Origin: Cristatella mucedo
Lineage: Eukaryota > Bryozoa > Phylactolaemata > Cristatellidae
NCBI GenBank assembly: GCA_009760855.2
Contig: WPIO01000126.1
Coordinates: 126,001 to 186,000 of the forward strand
DNA: 60,000 nt
Direction of reading: 5' to 3'
A program made the translations under genes and the position numbers. Positions 24,201 through 58,859 of this stretch are shown here, in pieces. The notes under the pieces are model-generated. The model did no database searches. It was not told the origin of the DNA and was given only the letters and a program-made list of their open reading frames with translations. Position 1 is the stretch's first letter. Each line of letters begins with the position of its first letter.

Positions 24201-27200
24201 CTGAAGGAAAGGTAACGGCGGCCTATGTCCATCTTGCCATACACCAAGCAAGCACCCACACGGGCACACGTTCATGCATGCAGCACGGGAGTGCTGGCAA
24301 ACACGGCCATACTTGGGCGAAGGGGGAACAGGAAACAGCTTACAATAAATGCAACCCGGGCATGCTACACGCCAGGCCTACGCTACTGGGACTGCCCGAT
24401 ACCACACAGCTGCAGCAGCAGCGCTGCCAACGCCGACTGGCGGCAGCGAGACTTGTCTCTGCTGGCACTGTGCTCTAGCCTCACCGGCAGTTATAGGCAC
24501 GACGTCCGCCCTAAGCTCCACGACGATTCTTCCAGTCTGCTTATTATCGATCTGTATATCCATAAAAACCTGAGGGTTTGCTTTGGTTGATGCTTTGGCC
24601 TGGAAGGTAATAAGAAAAATTCTTTCAAAGTGGCTATGCAACTAAAAAAAATCGCAGGACGCTTCGGAAACACCCATGGATGCATGCATGCCCGTGCACA
24701 CACAGAACTCAGACAATTCAAAGAACCTTGCTTGAAGAGTCGGCAGCTGCGACAGGTCCATCAGTTTCGGTGCTAGCTCCGCCACCAGCGGCATCAGTCT
24801 CTGTGCCACCCTCTTCGGCCCCTTCTGCAGCCTTCGGCTCATCCAGGGTAGCACCGGCATGCTGCCGCAGCCACGTATCATCGGCCCACACTGAAATGGC
24901 ATGCAAACAAAGTCAGTGAGCACTACCACTGTTGACTGCAAAACAGCTAAGTATGGGCATGCGTCATCAGGCACCGAGTGAGACAAAGAGACTTGTAAAA
25001 AGTAGAAAAGAGAGGGGGAGATAGAGGAGAGAGAAGGAGAGGGAGAGAGAGAGAGAGTAGTGGCAAACAACGCCAGCATGTACACTGGGTCTGCTTCCTG
25101 TGGAAGAACAAAAGGCAAGGTGCAAGAAGGGTGCCCAATAAAGAATATCTCAGAAGCTATCTAGCTCATCGAATTCTCAAACGAGTCATTTCGCATTACA
25201 ATCCAAACAAACACCAATCAGTGCCGCGGTGCAATGCAGGACCTAACTGAATAGAATTATGCAAGGCTCAGCTGCTAAGACCAGTCAGCCGGTTTCAGCC
25301 GTGGTAGGACCGTGCTCTGCTGTCTACACCATGAACACAGATAAGGCCATGCTTTTCGAAAACCGAGACTTTGCTCCACCCACGATGACATGACTGCTAC
25401 ACACACACAGAGCTTAGCCTTTTTAATGACAGCCCACATCATCGACGCAGCCAAGCAAAGCTGTTGCGAAGGTCAGGATCACCTGCTAAGTTCATCCAGC
25501 TTCTGCAAATGTATGGGTGTGCTGCTGCCTAAATTGCTCTTTCCGATAATGGTAACCTCTAGTTCAGAAGAGAGACAACCACAGAAGTTGTGCCTGTATT
25601 ATTGAGTTAGCAAGCGATCGGCAGAGCCCACTTAAAGTAGTCACCAAGATGGATGTCGAGTATTCTGACCGATCACATGCTGAAGAAAATGCGGCTCTTG
25701 GCAACAATTAGTACTACTGACGACAATCACATAATTGGTTGTGTTGATTTCAGGGGGAATGAACCTCATACAGTCACTGCTACCGATGTCGGGTATTGAT
25801 GACATCCGCACATAGATGGCAGCAAAGTCTCTTAAATTCAATGATGATAAAACCAACTAAATAGTTATGGGCAAACCAACTGTGATTCGGAAACTGGAAA
25901 GGCTAATAATGCTCAAACTCAGCTCTGCCAGCATATCTCCTGTTGAATCTGCACGAAATCTAGGTGTCATGTTCCTAAAGTGACATTTCATTAGACAACC
26001 ACATCAGCTCCACAGTTAAGTCTGCCTACTTTAATGCTAAATACAATTTCTAAAATTCAGGCTTGTTTAGACAGAGATATCACATCTAAATCTACATTGG
26101 TCTATGCATTTGTGACATACTGTCTAGACTTCAGTAACTTACTGCTTGCTTGCACTGGATTGTGCAATCAGGGGGTTGCAGCTGGTGCAAAACTCTGCAG
26201 CTAGGCTTTATAATAATAATAATAATGCACTTGATAAAGCACCCTCAGAGAACTCAACCTTTTTCTAGGCACTTCACATTTGCTGCAAAGGGAAATGCAA
26301 TTGAATGGTGAGTAATATCATGCTTGATAAGCAAACAAAATGAATAACATGGTTAGGGGTGACTTGCACAGGGTCAGCATGCCAATGTTGTTAGTGGCAG
26401 CATGCAGTGTCAACACGCATAAGCACATGAAGGACGAATCACAGGGACCCACTAAATGCTGTTATAAATAGGTGTATTTTTAAGTTCTTTTAAATATGGT
26501 CAAGTCAGGGGATGTTCTGACGCAGGTTGGGAGGGAGCTCCAGGCTTTGGGAGCACACGAACTAAATGCACGGTCTCCAAGGCTTGTGTGTCGTGAGCTT
26601 GCAGTTGCCACATCACACCATTTCTTGCCGACATGCACTGGCACCCAGTCAAGCAGTGCATCGACTCCAAGGTTTTGTCACTCACTTTTAGGTACCTTCA
26701 TTCTTTGGCTCCAGCCTACCTATAAGATCTACTCCCCCACCAGGCTAAGCATCGTAGCACTCGTTTTCTGAATCTAACTGTTCATCTATACCTCGTACGA
26801 ACCGCAAATCCTTTGGAGACCGTGGCTTTAGTTCGTATGCTCCCAAAGCTTGGAACTCACTCCTGACTTGCGTCACAACATCCCCTGACTAGGGCATATT
26901 AAAGAAAAGAAACTAAAAACACACCTATTCATCACAGCATTTAGTGCCCCCCCCCCCGTGATTCGTCGTTGATGGACAGCATTTAGTGGGTTTCTGCGAT
27001 TCGTCCTTTATGTGCTTATGCTTGCTGACACTGTACAAGCTGCCACTAATCACACTTGCATGCTGAACCTGTGCATGTCACCCTAACCATGTTATTCATG
27101 TTGTTTATCAACAATGATATTACTCACTATTCAATCGTGTTTCCCTTTGCAGCAAATGTAAAGTGCTTAGAAAGAGATTAAGTTCTCTGGGGATGCTATA

Positions 27201-30200
27201 TCAAACGTATTATTAATATAATTACTATTCATTTAGACGGAATATTCTGCATGGCAACTGCTTCACATTCCACCAGGATGGGAGCTCCCCCAATAATAAT
27301 CTGCCACTTGCATCGAGCATAAGAGAACTACATCTCTAACCAGGCGCTTTATACCAAGCTAAACAAGAAGCAATAGCCAAGGGTTAATGAATGCAAGGTC
27401 TCTGTGCTTACAAACAAGCATGAAAAAGCACGAGTGTATCATGATTAGAAAAGCATACACAAGTACACAAGAAGACACTCAGGGCCTGGACCCATAGTAA
27501 CAGGCATGAATCCTGAGAAAGTAAGAATGCAAAGCATGCTGGAGCAAAACAGACAGGTTCACAGTAGCACAAGGAAAGCTGAGCAGAGTGTGTGCATCTT
27601 TAGCTGAGACTTAAATGATGCAAAGTCATTTCAGGTGGTGATACAAGCTGGAGTTAAAGACATTCGGCACAGATTAACTGAAGGCCCCATCATCAAACGA
27701 TTTAAATTTAGTGCAAGGAACAGCGGCACGAGGGAAAGCCTGGGAGCTGATGGTGAGTGCACACACACAAGAAGAGCACAGAAGTCGGATAGGTAGGCTA
27801 GTGCATGAGAGTGAAGCAACCTGCGGACAAGAGAAGGGATCTTGGAAGTAGATTGGATGCTTGATAAGGAGCCAGTGAAGCTCAGACAAAAATGGTCAGA
27901 GCCGTTGACGACAGACCAGATGGGCTGCTGAGCCTCGCACAAGTTGCAGACAATTGAGGGCACCGGCCTCGAGTTCAATATAAAGGAAATTGCAGTTATC
28001 TAGAGACAAGGTCACAAACAAGCAAGCTAGCTTGACTAGCCTGGCTGTCGTACTCTTGCCTAAGCAGGCATGGCTCCCCGGGCAAAAATTAGCCAACTTG
28101 ACAACAGAAGCAATGCGCCTTCCTCCTCCGCCCCCATCCCGATCCACAACTTGCACTGACTTCCCCGAATGACAAGAAATGCTGCGAATCGCTCGACGCA
28201 CGGCTGCCTGGCGCCGGCAGGACTAGAAGAATTAATCGAAAGCGGCTCGTGCAGAAAGCACGCAAGCACGTGCACGACGAGGCCGAGCAGCGAGGCAGTT
28301 GCTATCACCGCAGCTGCAGAAGCCCGCTCGCGTGGCCGATTGCCGAGCTAGTGTCTCTGCGGGAGCCGTACCTGGGCGGGAGTATCCCTCTTTTGCTTTC
28401 ATCGGCTTGGCCAAGTTGACTCGGACTGTCCGACCGAAAAGCTCGGAGTCGTGCTGGGCGGCGACGTGGAAAAGCGGCACGACAGGTAGCGAAGCGGCCA
28501 GATTGCAACAGCGGCGCCGCCTTGTGCCGGCCGGTCTTAGGCACGGGGCAAAATAGAGGGCGGCAGCATTACCATGTTGTCGATCGCTGCCGCTGCGTCC
28601 TCAGCCAGCTCGAACTCGACGAAAGCGAATCCACGGTGCTTTTCTACAATATCGTGCCACCACACTGATCCGGCCTGTATGCTGATCGGCCAGGCTCGAA
28701 CGACCGTAGAGGAACGCATCGATGCAACACGGTGCATTCATGTTCCGACTGGCCGGTCGGCGTTCGGTGCCACACGGATCTGCTCGTATGGTTACCCAAG
28801 TGCGCACTCACAGAAGCGTGACGAGAAGCGCAAAATCTAGTCACTGCGGCATATGCATATCTCGCTAAGGTGGGAGCAAATATTTCATCTCCCATTGGAC
28901 AGCTATGTCTCTTTCTAGGTCAGGCTTTTAAATTTGAATGTAGGACAGTATATGACATGAAAGTAAGAATTAGCTGGCAGCTTGCAAGGAGGAGGCACCG
29001 GTTGGCTTGCAGCGATTAACCACTTACTTCAGCCCAGATCGCATAAGGTGGCAGGGTAAGTATTCACTCAAGGTAGTCACTGTAATAAGTGGTGGCTTTG
29101 CAGAACACCATGAGCCAGCACCACAGAGGTTCCCATGCTGGTACAACCAATGCAACCCCTATCTCTGAAAGCCAAGTGGCCATTACGGCTCTCGGAATTA
29201 CTGTCCACACAGCAGAAACTATGACGAGCCTCGATTAAAGTTTGATGCAGCAGAAACAAAGCTTAAAATAACACAGAGCTGGGGGAAGGTTTGCTGGTGA
29301 AATGACTCACAAAAACTCCAGCCAGTGCCACAGATGGCACACGGAGCAATGCCCACAGAGATTGTTTACACACCTTATAAAGGCATGACTTTTGCATGGT
29401 GAACACTGTCCTGTCCAGCTGCATACAAAACAACAGACGGTTCAGGTTGTGCTAATTGGTCTTATTCCACAACCAATTCACACACCCAACTAATAATTGT
29501 GGCCTCTCAAATATTTCAGTTTTTTGAGCTTCCGGCAAGCAAAGTTGTACCGGAACAGAGGATTTTTTGAGCTAGCAATATTAGTAACAAATGGCGAAGA
29601 GTAGCTCCTTAGCTTGCTTCCAGCATGCAAAACTATGCACAATGAACCTGTAAAGCAGATTCTGAAGCACATTCGGCTTCAGACATTTGTTTATTATCTG
29701 CAGATTGCCACGGTTTTACTGTCTCGGATAACTTTAAAGACTAATGCCACACTTTATCATGGCTCCATCGGTTGTTTCATCTAAACATGTAGCTGGGTAG
29801 TTTCTCGGTCTATCTGTGCCATCGACTTCTTGCAGAGCCAAGAACCAGGCAGGACCTACAGATATGCATAGGAAACATTATGTCTCAAACTACCATTTCC
29901 TGAAGATGTCTCACAGTCGATAAGATGGTTTTTTCGAGGGGACACTTGGCACATCCAATAAAACTTTGCCATGTTCTGATGGTGCTCCGAGAAAATATCT
30001 TTCAAACTGCCCTAGTTTCAGAATACGTTTGAAATATCCACATAATTTCCATTTATTTAGCAAGGTTTTTATATCCAATAGGCTTGTTCTTCAAAGTAAT
30101 CTATCTTCGGTCATTTTTGGACTTGATGTCGCAAAATCTGATGTGTTAAGAAATGTTTCTGGATTCATAGGTTATGTATTCATAGGTCATTGGTGAGCCG

Positions 30201-32910
30201 TGATGGCTCACTATGTAAGGCGGTTGCTTTTCACGACCTCGGCCCCTAGGTTCGAATCATGCAGTGGGCGATCCTTTATTACCACTGCAAGCAGTGGTGA
30301 TAGCCGTAAAGGCTCTTCTGTCGCTATACAAAAAAGGTTGTTAAATCAGCTAGTATTTATTTATTTAAGTAATTTTTTACCTATTGCTAGCACTATCTAC
30401 ACTCAAGCACAAAAACTGATGTCGATGCTACACAAAGCCGTGGTTTCCTAAAGATTTTCACGACAGGGAAATGCCCCTTCAAGCAAATCCTTCTGCAGTG
30501 TCAGCGTAAAGCCTTTTCAGAAATGCAGACTTAAGCAAAGGTAGTTCTTAGGCAAAGGTAGTCTCAGGTAGTTCTGCTTCATCTCTGGGCAGCTTTTAAT
30601 ACCATTTATCATTAAGCCATTGATTGCAAATCATTTTGTCTGGGCATCACTAGCTCTGCACTGCAATGCATTAGGTCCCTTGTCAGTGGGAGATATAAGA
30701 GAGTTACTATGTCAATGGCCACCGGTCATCCGAAAACCCTTTACAGTTACAGTTGCCCGTGGGGTATCCCAAAGATCTGATGTAGGTTGATGAATTTTCA
30801 CCACTTGCCGATGCACTTACAATTCACAATCTAGGCTTTTAATTGCATTCAGACGATACGTACATTCAATGCAAAAGAATTTACAGAGTCCAACGAATAC
30901 CTTTATTAAGCTGATATCTTGTCAGCCGATTGACTCAATGTTTGTCAACTTCAACAAAAAAGTGCATGAAGCATTTTAAAATATTTTCTATTATGAGAAC
31001 CAATGTTCTGTCCTTGTAAATTATGCATCCGGAAATTGTGCAAGTTGTCACTAATCAGTTGGTGCTTCCTTTCCACAAGCGCAAACTGCCTAGAAACAGA
31101 TTCAGCCCTTTTCATGTACAAACACACTTTATTATCTGATTATTTTTTTAATACCAGTTAAGCGACGACAGGCTGCCATCCGAATGAATGAACCGTAAGC
31201 ATTGGTAGAGCATAAACTGCTCTAGGATGATCAACTATGCAACACATTAACTTTCATGCTATTAAAATGCACACCCCAGCTACATTACAATACTAGTACC
31301 TGTCTCATAGTCTAGCGGAATGTTGATGTCAATAATATCGCCAAAAGGAATGAAAGCAGCATGGAGGACCTTGTCGTCGACCTCCTCGGCAAGTCCACCT
31401 GACGGGCACATACAAATAACGCACGATGCGAACGCCTGCTACAACAGGTACTACAGCTATTATGAAGATAACTACTCAGCATGAAAAAGTACAGAAAACA
31501 GCAAAGCAGCACAGGCCTGCTAATACAGATCAGTGAGACCCAGGAATAGTGGTAACAAGGGCTGCATTCAGTGCGACTTTGAACGCAAGGTACCGGCAAG
31601 AGATAGCCATCACTTATACAGCTAGCAGCAAGTATTATGTTAGTCCAGCTGCAGCCACAATTAAGTCCTTAAGATACCACTTCTCCCATTATTTACCTTT
31701 CATGTTACCACGCATGCACATAAAACTCACAAAACATAAAACAACTAGCACAGAACACTAAAACACAGAAAAAAGCAAATAACCCACCAACTCGAGCAGA
31801 CAGACAGACACACACATAAATACACACCTGCAGAGCAATAAAAGTATAGAGCAATGCTGGAGTAAGAATCACACACCACAAGCCCTGACGAAAATGAGCC
31901 GCACTACAAAGCCTGACAGCCCAGTGTGAAAATGCCAAACCTCTGTGCACAACAAAAACGACAACACAGAGACGTGCAACAAGATAACGTTCGAATAAGC
32001 CAGAGAGTGTCACCCTCCGACTGTCACCAATGGCAGAACACCGCCCACAATCATGAGCTGCAGTCGGGCAAGTGTGTCGGACGACAGCCTAATTCCGGAC
32101 GCTGAGCCGGTATCACCTGCTCCGTCGCCAGCGCCCTCCCAGATGATGCCCCTAACTGCTATTCACCGGCGGTATAGCAGAGGAGCAGTACAGGCCTGCA
32201 TATAACCCAACTACATCAATTAGCCAGAGAACTGGAAGATGACCCCGTTTGGCCGAGAGAGCACTGCGCTCACGCCCCGCGACGCAGCTAGCGCGAAAGC
32301 TCACACTTCAGTTTCGCCCTAGACAAGCACACGCGCCCAGCGGTGGTGCTTGGACTACTAACTAGAACCACATTTTAGCAAGCCGAGCGCGTGAAGAGTC
32401 GCGTGCTCGCTCGTCGCTACTAGCGAATACTGAAGGCTGTCGCCGAGAGGGCGCGCAGCAGGCTGGCGTGAGCTAGGCAGTCAAGCCGTCGCCGGGGTGA
32501 TTTTTGGACGACTTCGCGATAAGCGCCCTCGTGCTCCTGTCGACAGAATTTGCGAACCCGCTTGAAGCGCTATATCTTCGAGTACGGCAGGTGAGGTGGA
32601 ACTTCTACCGTCAGACTCAGGCTGGGTTCACAGGCGACCGCTTAGAAATGTTTAGCGGTAACATCGCGCTCGGCCGTAACTTTCGTCGGGGACCTCACAC
32701 GAGCTCCTACCGGCTCACACAGCCTACCACACTTGTCATTTATCAAGTGAAAGTATATTAACTAACGCAATTGGGCAGCCCAGACCAGCCGAAAGGCCTT
32801 AGCATGAAACCTTAGAAAAAGCGACTAGTAGCACGTTCGAACAGGACAGCAGCGTTACAAATGAGCTCACCAACGTAAACTATCCGCTTATTATTCGCGG
32901 GAGCCGCCAT
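14014..32910 (-). CDS. PPIE: PPIE, cyclophilin E (RRM plus peptidyl-prolyl isomerase), 11 coding exons, complete
   Basis: The exons from 5' to 3' are 32910-32871, 31398-31300, 28643-28573, 28453-28372, 24890-24727, 24599-24485, 24200-24121, 23923-23818, 23363-23288, 17135-17069 and 14082-14014: 969 nt, 322 aa, all GT-AG with matching phases. The order is an N-terminal RRM (IVYVGG as RNP2, residues 10-15; RGFAFVEF as RNP1, 50-57), an acidic/Ala/Thr linker (about 98-158), then a cyclophilin domain from NPQVFMDI (160-167) to NCGELV at the end. All main cyclophilin active-site residues are present: R212, F217, M218, Q220, F270, W278, H283. Cyclophilin E acts in the nucleus within activated spliceosomes, binds RNA through its RRM and isomerises Xaa-Pro bonds. 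It is about 20 residues longer than human PPIE (301 aa), mainly in the linker. Its start codon lies 253 bp from that of SPICE1 on the other strand. Confidence 0.96.
15009..15092. repeat. Perfect 42-bp tandem duplication
   Basis: The unit beginning AACATTGTCTAAG and ending GAGCTTAAACAAT occurs twice in a row with no mismatch, inside PPIE intron 10. Confidence 0.95.
15200..15283. repeat. (AC)n microsatellite
   Basis: A pure CA run of about 84 bp. Confidence 0.97.
15970..16850 (+). mobile_element. L2 3' half, interrupted
   Basis: 15970-16130 matches the C-terminal RT-ORF region (LVCRE...CHITP... equivalents). The match resumes at about 16437 (AGGCTAAGCATCGTACCATC) through the 3' UTR to the (ATT)n end. 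An unrelated stretch of about 306 bp lies between. It sits in PPIE intron 10. Confidence 0.75.
17069..17135 (-). CDS. PPIE: PPIE exon 10
   Basis: The first base completes W278, then [20 protein letters not shown] and ME; donor GTATGA. A 6.2-kb transposon-rich intron separates it from exon 9. Confidence 0.95.
17140..18770. other. PPIE intron 9 DNA, nothing recognised
   Basis: Unique-looking sequence with a short poly-C/poly-A stretch near 17310. The open frames (up to 101 codons) lack known motifs. Confidence 0.5.
18773..19060 (-). pseudogene. Tc1-like transposase C-terminal remnant, arm 1
   Basis: On the minus strand it reads VLMQWPSQ, then [11 protein letters not shown] and [11 protein letters not shown], the C-terminal layout of Tc1 transposases (QWPSQSPDLNPIE...LVDSMPRR). 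It is decayed. Confidence 0.7.
19150..19425 (+). pseudogene. Tc1-like transposase C-terminal remnant, arm 2
   Basis: It contains [14 protein letters not shown] and shares GGTGCTGATGCAGTGGCCCA and GCAGAAAGAAGC-type segments with arm 1 in inverted orientation. Confidence 0.7.
19430..20700. other. PPIE intron 9 DNA, nothing recognised
   Basis: No exon, RNA gene or repeat of the window's families could be made out. Confidence 0.5.
20725..20865 (-). mobile_element. SINE A copy
   Basis: On + it reads tail first: TTGTATAATGCCCTAAGAGA, GGGGCTCGAGCCCACGACCT, then CTTGGTCGGGACC. Confidence 0.8.
21423..21885 (+). repeat. SINE C tandem dimer, 228-bp unit
   Basis: Two units beginning AACCTTCGGTCCCATTGGAA start at 21424 and 21652. 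Each carries a tRNA-like segment (CTAGCTGGTGAACCAGACC, then GCTCGGATC or GCTCGAATCC as B box). Differences are few. A head-body-head order suggests a head-to-tail SINE dimer. Confidence 0.7.
21890..22400 (-). mobile_element. L2 3' fragment
   Basis: The minus strand gives [16 protein letters not shown], the decayed form of the L2 C-terminal TNLKFFGDRAF, and 22270-22345 is the typical L2 tail in reverse with (ATA)n. Confidence 0.7.
23288..23363 (-). CDS. PPIE: PPIE exon 9
   Basis: It reads [18 protein letters not shown] then LTTEKTD and the first two bases of W278; donor GTAAGT, phase 2. Confidence 0.95.
23818..23923 (-). CDS. PPIE: PPIE exon 8
   Basis: It opens [20 protein letters not shown] (M218 and Q220 in the active site) and continues through the KKFADENF segment to HTKP; phase 1. 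Confidence 0.96.
24121..24200 (-). CDS. PPIE: PPIE exon 7 (catalytic Arg)
   Basis: It reads [20 protein letters not shown] then HRIIPQF, carrying R212 and F217. The acceptor follows CTTTCCTTCAG and the donor is GTATCC. Confidence 0.95.
24485..24599 (-). CDS. PPIE: PPIE exon 6 (start of cyclophilin domain)
   Basis: After AKASTKA comes [20 protein letters not shown], then [11 protein letters not shown]. Residues 153-190; phase 1 donor GTGAGG. Confidence 0.95.
24727..24890 (-). CDS. PPIE: PPIE exon 5 (linker)
   Basis: It opens [13 protein letters not shown], like the start of the vertebrate linker (VWSDDDWL), then becomes an Ala/Glu/Gly/Thr-rich, probably disordered stretch ending SSSK. Residues 98-152. 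Confidence 0.88.
25020..25060. repeat. (GA)n-rich tract
   Basis: Imperfect GA repeats in PPIE intron 4, purines on +, hence CT-rich in the PPIE transcript. Confidence 0.8.
25795..27215 (+). mobile_element. L2 copy split by an antisense L2 insertion
   Basis: 25795-26210 matches the L2 coding region (GATGACATCCGCACATAGAT; AGCATATCTCCTGTTGAATC). The match resumes at 26579 (GGCTTGTGTGTCGTGAGC) and continues to the 3' tail near 27210. Between them is a minus-strand L2 3' end. The copy is decayed by stops. Confidence 0.85.
26211..26578 (-). mobile_element. 5'-truncated L2 inserted in antisense
   Basis: On the minus strand it starts at the L2 segment TTGGAGACCGTGCATTTAG and ends in (TTA)n. AGGCTT is present at both junctions and fits a target-site duplication. 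Confidence 0.85.
27290..28050 (-). mobile_element. L2-like fragment, divergent subfamily
   Basis: On the minus strand: [20 protein letters not shown]-like and [37 protein letters not shown], equivalent to the L2 C-terminal region but more diverged than the other copies. Confidence 0.7.
28372..28453 (-). CDS. PPIE: PPIE exon 4 (end of RRM)
   Basis: It reads [20 protein letters not shown] then KEGYSRP, residues 71-97; the acceptor follows CGCCGCCCAG and the donor is GTACGG, phase 1. Confidence 0.95.
28573..28643 (-). CDS. PPIE: PPIE exon 3 (RNP1)
   Basis: It reads [20 protein letters not shown] plus DNM, residues 47-70, nearly identical to the vertebrate segment. It ends at ATG with donor GTAATG, phase 0. 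Confidence 0.96.
28900..30190. other. PPIE intron 2 DNA, nothing recognised
   Basis: AT-rich unique sequence without exon-like segments or repeats of the families defined here. Confidence 0.5.
30195..30365 (+). mobile_element. SINE B copy
   Basis: AGCCGTGATGGCTCACTATG gives the tRNA-like head, GGTTCGAATC the B box, then CACTGCAAGCAGTGGTGATA and CTTCTGTCGCTATAC. AT-rich tail. Confidence 0.85.
30560..31140 (+). mobile_element. Decayed L2 reverse-transcriptase fragment
   Basis: AAFNTIYH and PWGIPKI correspond to the L2 motifs SAAFDTIDH and YGVPQGS; many stops. Confidence 0.65.
31300..31398 (-). CDS. PPIE: PPIE exon 2 (RRM)
   Basis: The acceptor follows CCCGTCAG. It reads [16 protein letters not shown] then [17 protein letters not shown], residues 14-46; donor GTACTAG, phase 1. 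Confidence 0.95.
31399..32870. other. PPIE intron 1
   Basis: No repeat of the families above. An 85-residue frame at 32504-32761 (+) ends close to PPIE exon 1; it is unrecognised, but the area could hold an untranslated 5' exon of SPICE1. Confidence 0.4.
32871..32910 (-). CDS. PPIE: PPIE exon 1
   Basis: ATG followed by [12 protein letters not shown] and one base of a Gly codon; donor GTGAGC, phase 1. It starts RNP2. Confidence 0.88.
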
Positions 32911-33163
32911 TGTGTGCACACACAATGTGTTACGCCGGGATCTTCAAAATTTACTTATATTTGCTTTAATAAAAGAGAGCATAAATATTATATTGTTTTA
33001 TTTTAAAATTATTATACTTATTTTTGAGGATTTTATTTAACCTTTTCTTTCCCCAGCAACCGCATTGCGTAGCCACAAACAACTGGTCAACGTCAAGGAC
33101 GTCGATTTCGAACTGGTGGCGGCTGCAGCAGTGAGCGTGCTTCACCGAACAAGCGACCAAGCT
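32911..33163. promoter_or_regulatory. Divergent PPIE/SPICE1 intergenic promoter region
   Basis: Only 253 bp separate the two start codons. The middle (about 32940-33045) is very AT-rich. A strong acceptor-like tract, CCTTTTCTTTCCCCAG, ends at 33056 on the SPICE1 strand. Confidence 0.65.
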
Positions 33164-57205
<24,042 letters not shown>

Positions 57206-57974
57206 GTGAAGTGTGCCTCTCCCCTACGTGCTCTCTGTACCTTTTCACTATTTGCTTGATGACTTGGTTGCAATATTTCTTGATGATAGCACTAGGGAGG
57301 CTATGTGTGAGTGTTTACCTAATCGCTGTGCAACAGATTGTTTACTCTTAGGTCTCAATCAATTGCAGCTGGAATTTGGGCTTTGCAAGAATTTTCCTGG
57401 TAACAGTTAGTACTATAGGAAAAACAAGCGGCATCCTATGCTGTAGTCGATATTTTAGCAGTTGTATTGCCACCAGAAAGGTGATATTGCTGTGATGTGG
57501 ATGCTTGCTTTATCACCTTTCGAATTACCCTCATCGTACTTTTAATCTGTCAGTGCCTTCACGTTTGCCGGTCTTGCAGCTTAGTTAAATGACGAATGTA
57601 CAGCAATGTGATGCTCTTGAGACACGCGTGTCTATTCAAGCTTCCACTAAGATTATGTTTCAGTGTGTTGTGCTTGAGATTTTTTTTCTGTTATTGGCCA
57701 TAGCTGCTTGGCTTCAGCACATGGTCGGTTGACTTTATGTGATGCATAATAACTGCCTAGTGCTTTTTCACAAGTAGTTGTGGCATCAACCACCTCGCCT
57801 TTCATTACCACCCATCACCATCTCACTGTTCACATGGTTTTGTTGGTTCCACGTTGACACCCCTTAAGGCATCTATAGATTATATGATGGCTTGCATCAA
57901 TGCCTTTCGCCCTTTGTTCCATAGACACAGAGGCAGATGTTCGGGCTGCAGCTGCAGCCGCTGTCACTGCAAAT

Positions 57975-58850
57975 ACTCATCTACATAGAAGCACCTTAAG
58001 AGAACCAGATCTCTAACTAGAAACAAAGCATATGATAGAAAGGAAGCATACCATGCATGATTTTAGCATTCATAATTATTTCATAAAAGACAATGCAGAC
58101 GGACTGAGAAAATGTTGCGAAAAGCACGTGGGTTTTTAGCCTCTTTAAAATATCGTCAAATCAGGTGATCTGATGTCAGTCGTGAGAGAATTCCGGGTTT
58201 TGGGAGCAAATGAACTGAAGGTTTGGTCTCCAAAGAATGTGAGGTTGGTTAGAGGCACTGCCAAATGGCTTGAGTCAGAAGTGTGCTTATTACGATGCAA
58301 AGTGTGACTAGTAGTATTTGAGATAAGTAAATCGGAGCAAAAGAATGAAGAGACCCCAAAGTAAGTGATATAACCAAAGTTAGTATGCTGCTTGATAGAG
58401 AGCTTGTGCAAGTCAGTGAAAAGTAGTGTAACATGGCAGTTATGAGCTCACGATATGTGAGTCTGGCTGCAGAGTTTTGAAGCAGCTGCAAGTGGCCTAT
58501 TGCACAACCAGGAAGACCTGCTAGTGGTAAGCTATGTAAGTCTGCAAAGGATATCACAAGTGCTTGAACTAGCATGGCTGTGGACACTTATCTAAGCTAG
58601 TCCACGTTTCTGCCATACGGCATAGCCGAAAGCAGGCAGACGTTAATGTGGGCTCATGTGGGAATCTTTTGAAGGGTCATTTTTAACAGGATACCGTGAT
58701 ACCGTCAGAGGCTGCAAGAAATAGACTGCAGGCTGAGCCCGTGATGATTGCTTTCCAGCTTCTGAGTGGCACTAGGTTTCAGCACAGCTCGTAAGTTGAT
58801 TTTATCATCATTAAGTTTGAGGTTTTTTCTGTTACCCAAGAGCAAATGAA
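57975..58850 (-). mobile_element. Decayed L2 copy
   Basis: On the minus strand: LLQNSAARLTYREL and LHSFAPIYLSQ, the L2 C-terminal pattern ([24 protein letters not shown]). The tail is at 57990-58020. Confidence 0.7.
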
Positions 58851-58859
58851 CCTCCGTGG

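Noticed and set aside
30195-30365. Possible tRNA gene
   Set aside because: A- and B-box-like sequences are present, but the copy is one of several SINE B elements with a shared non-tRNA body and tail.
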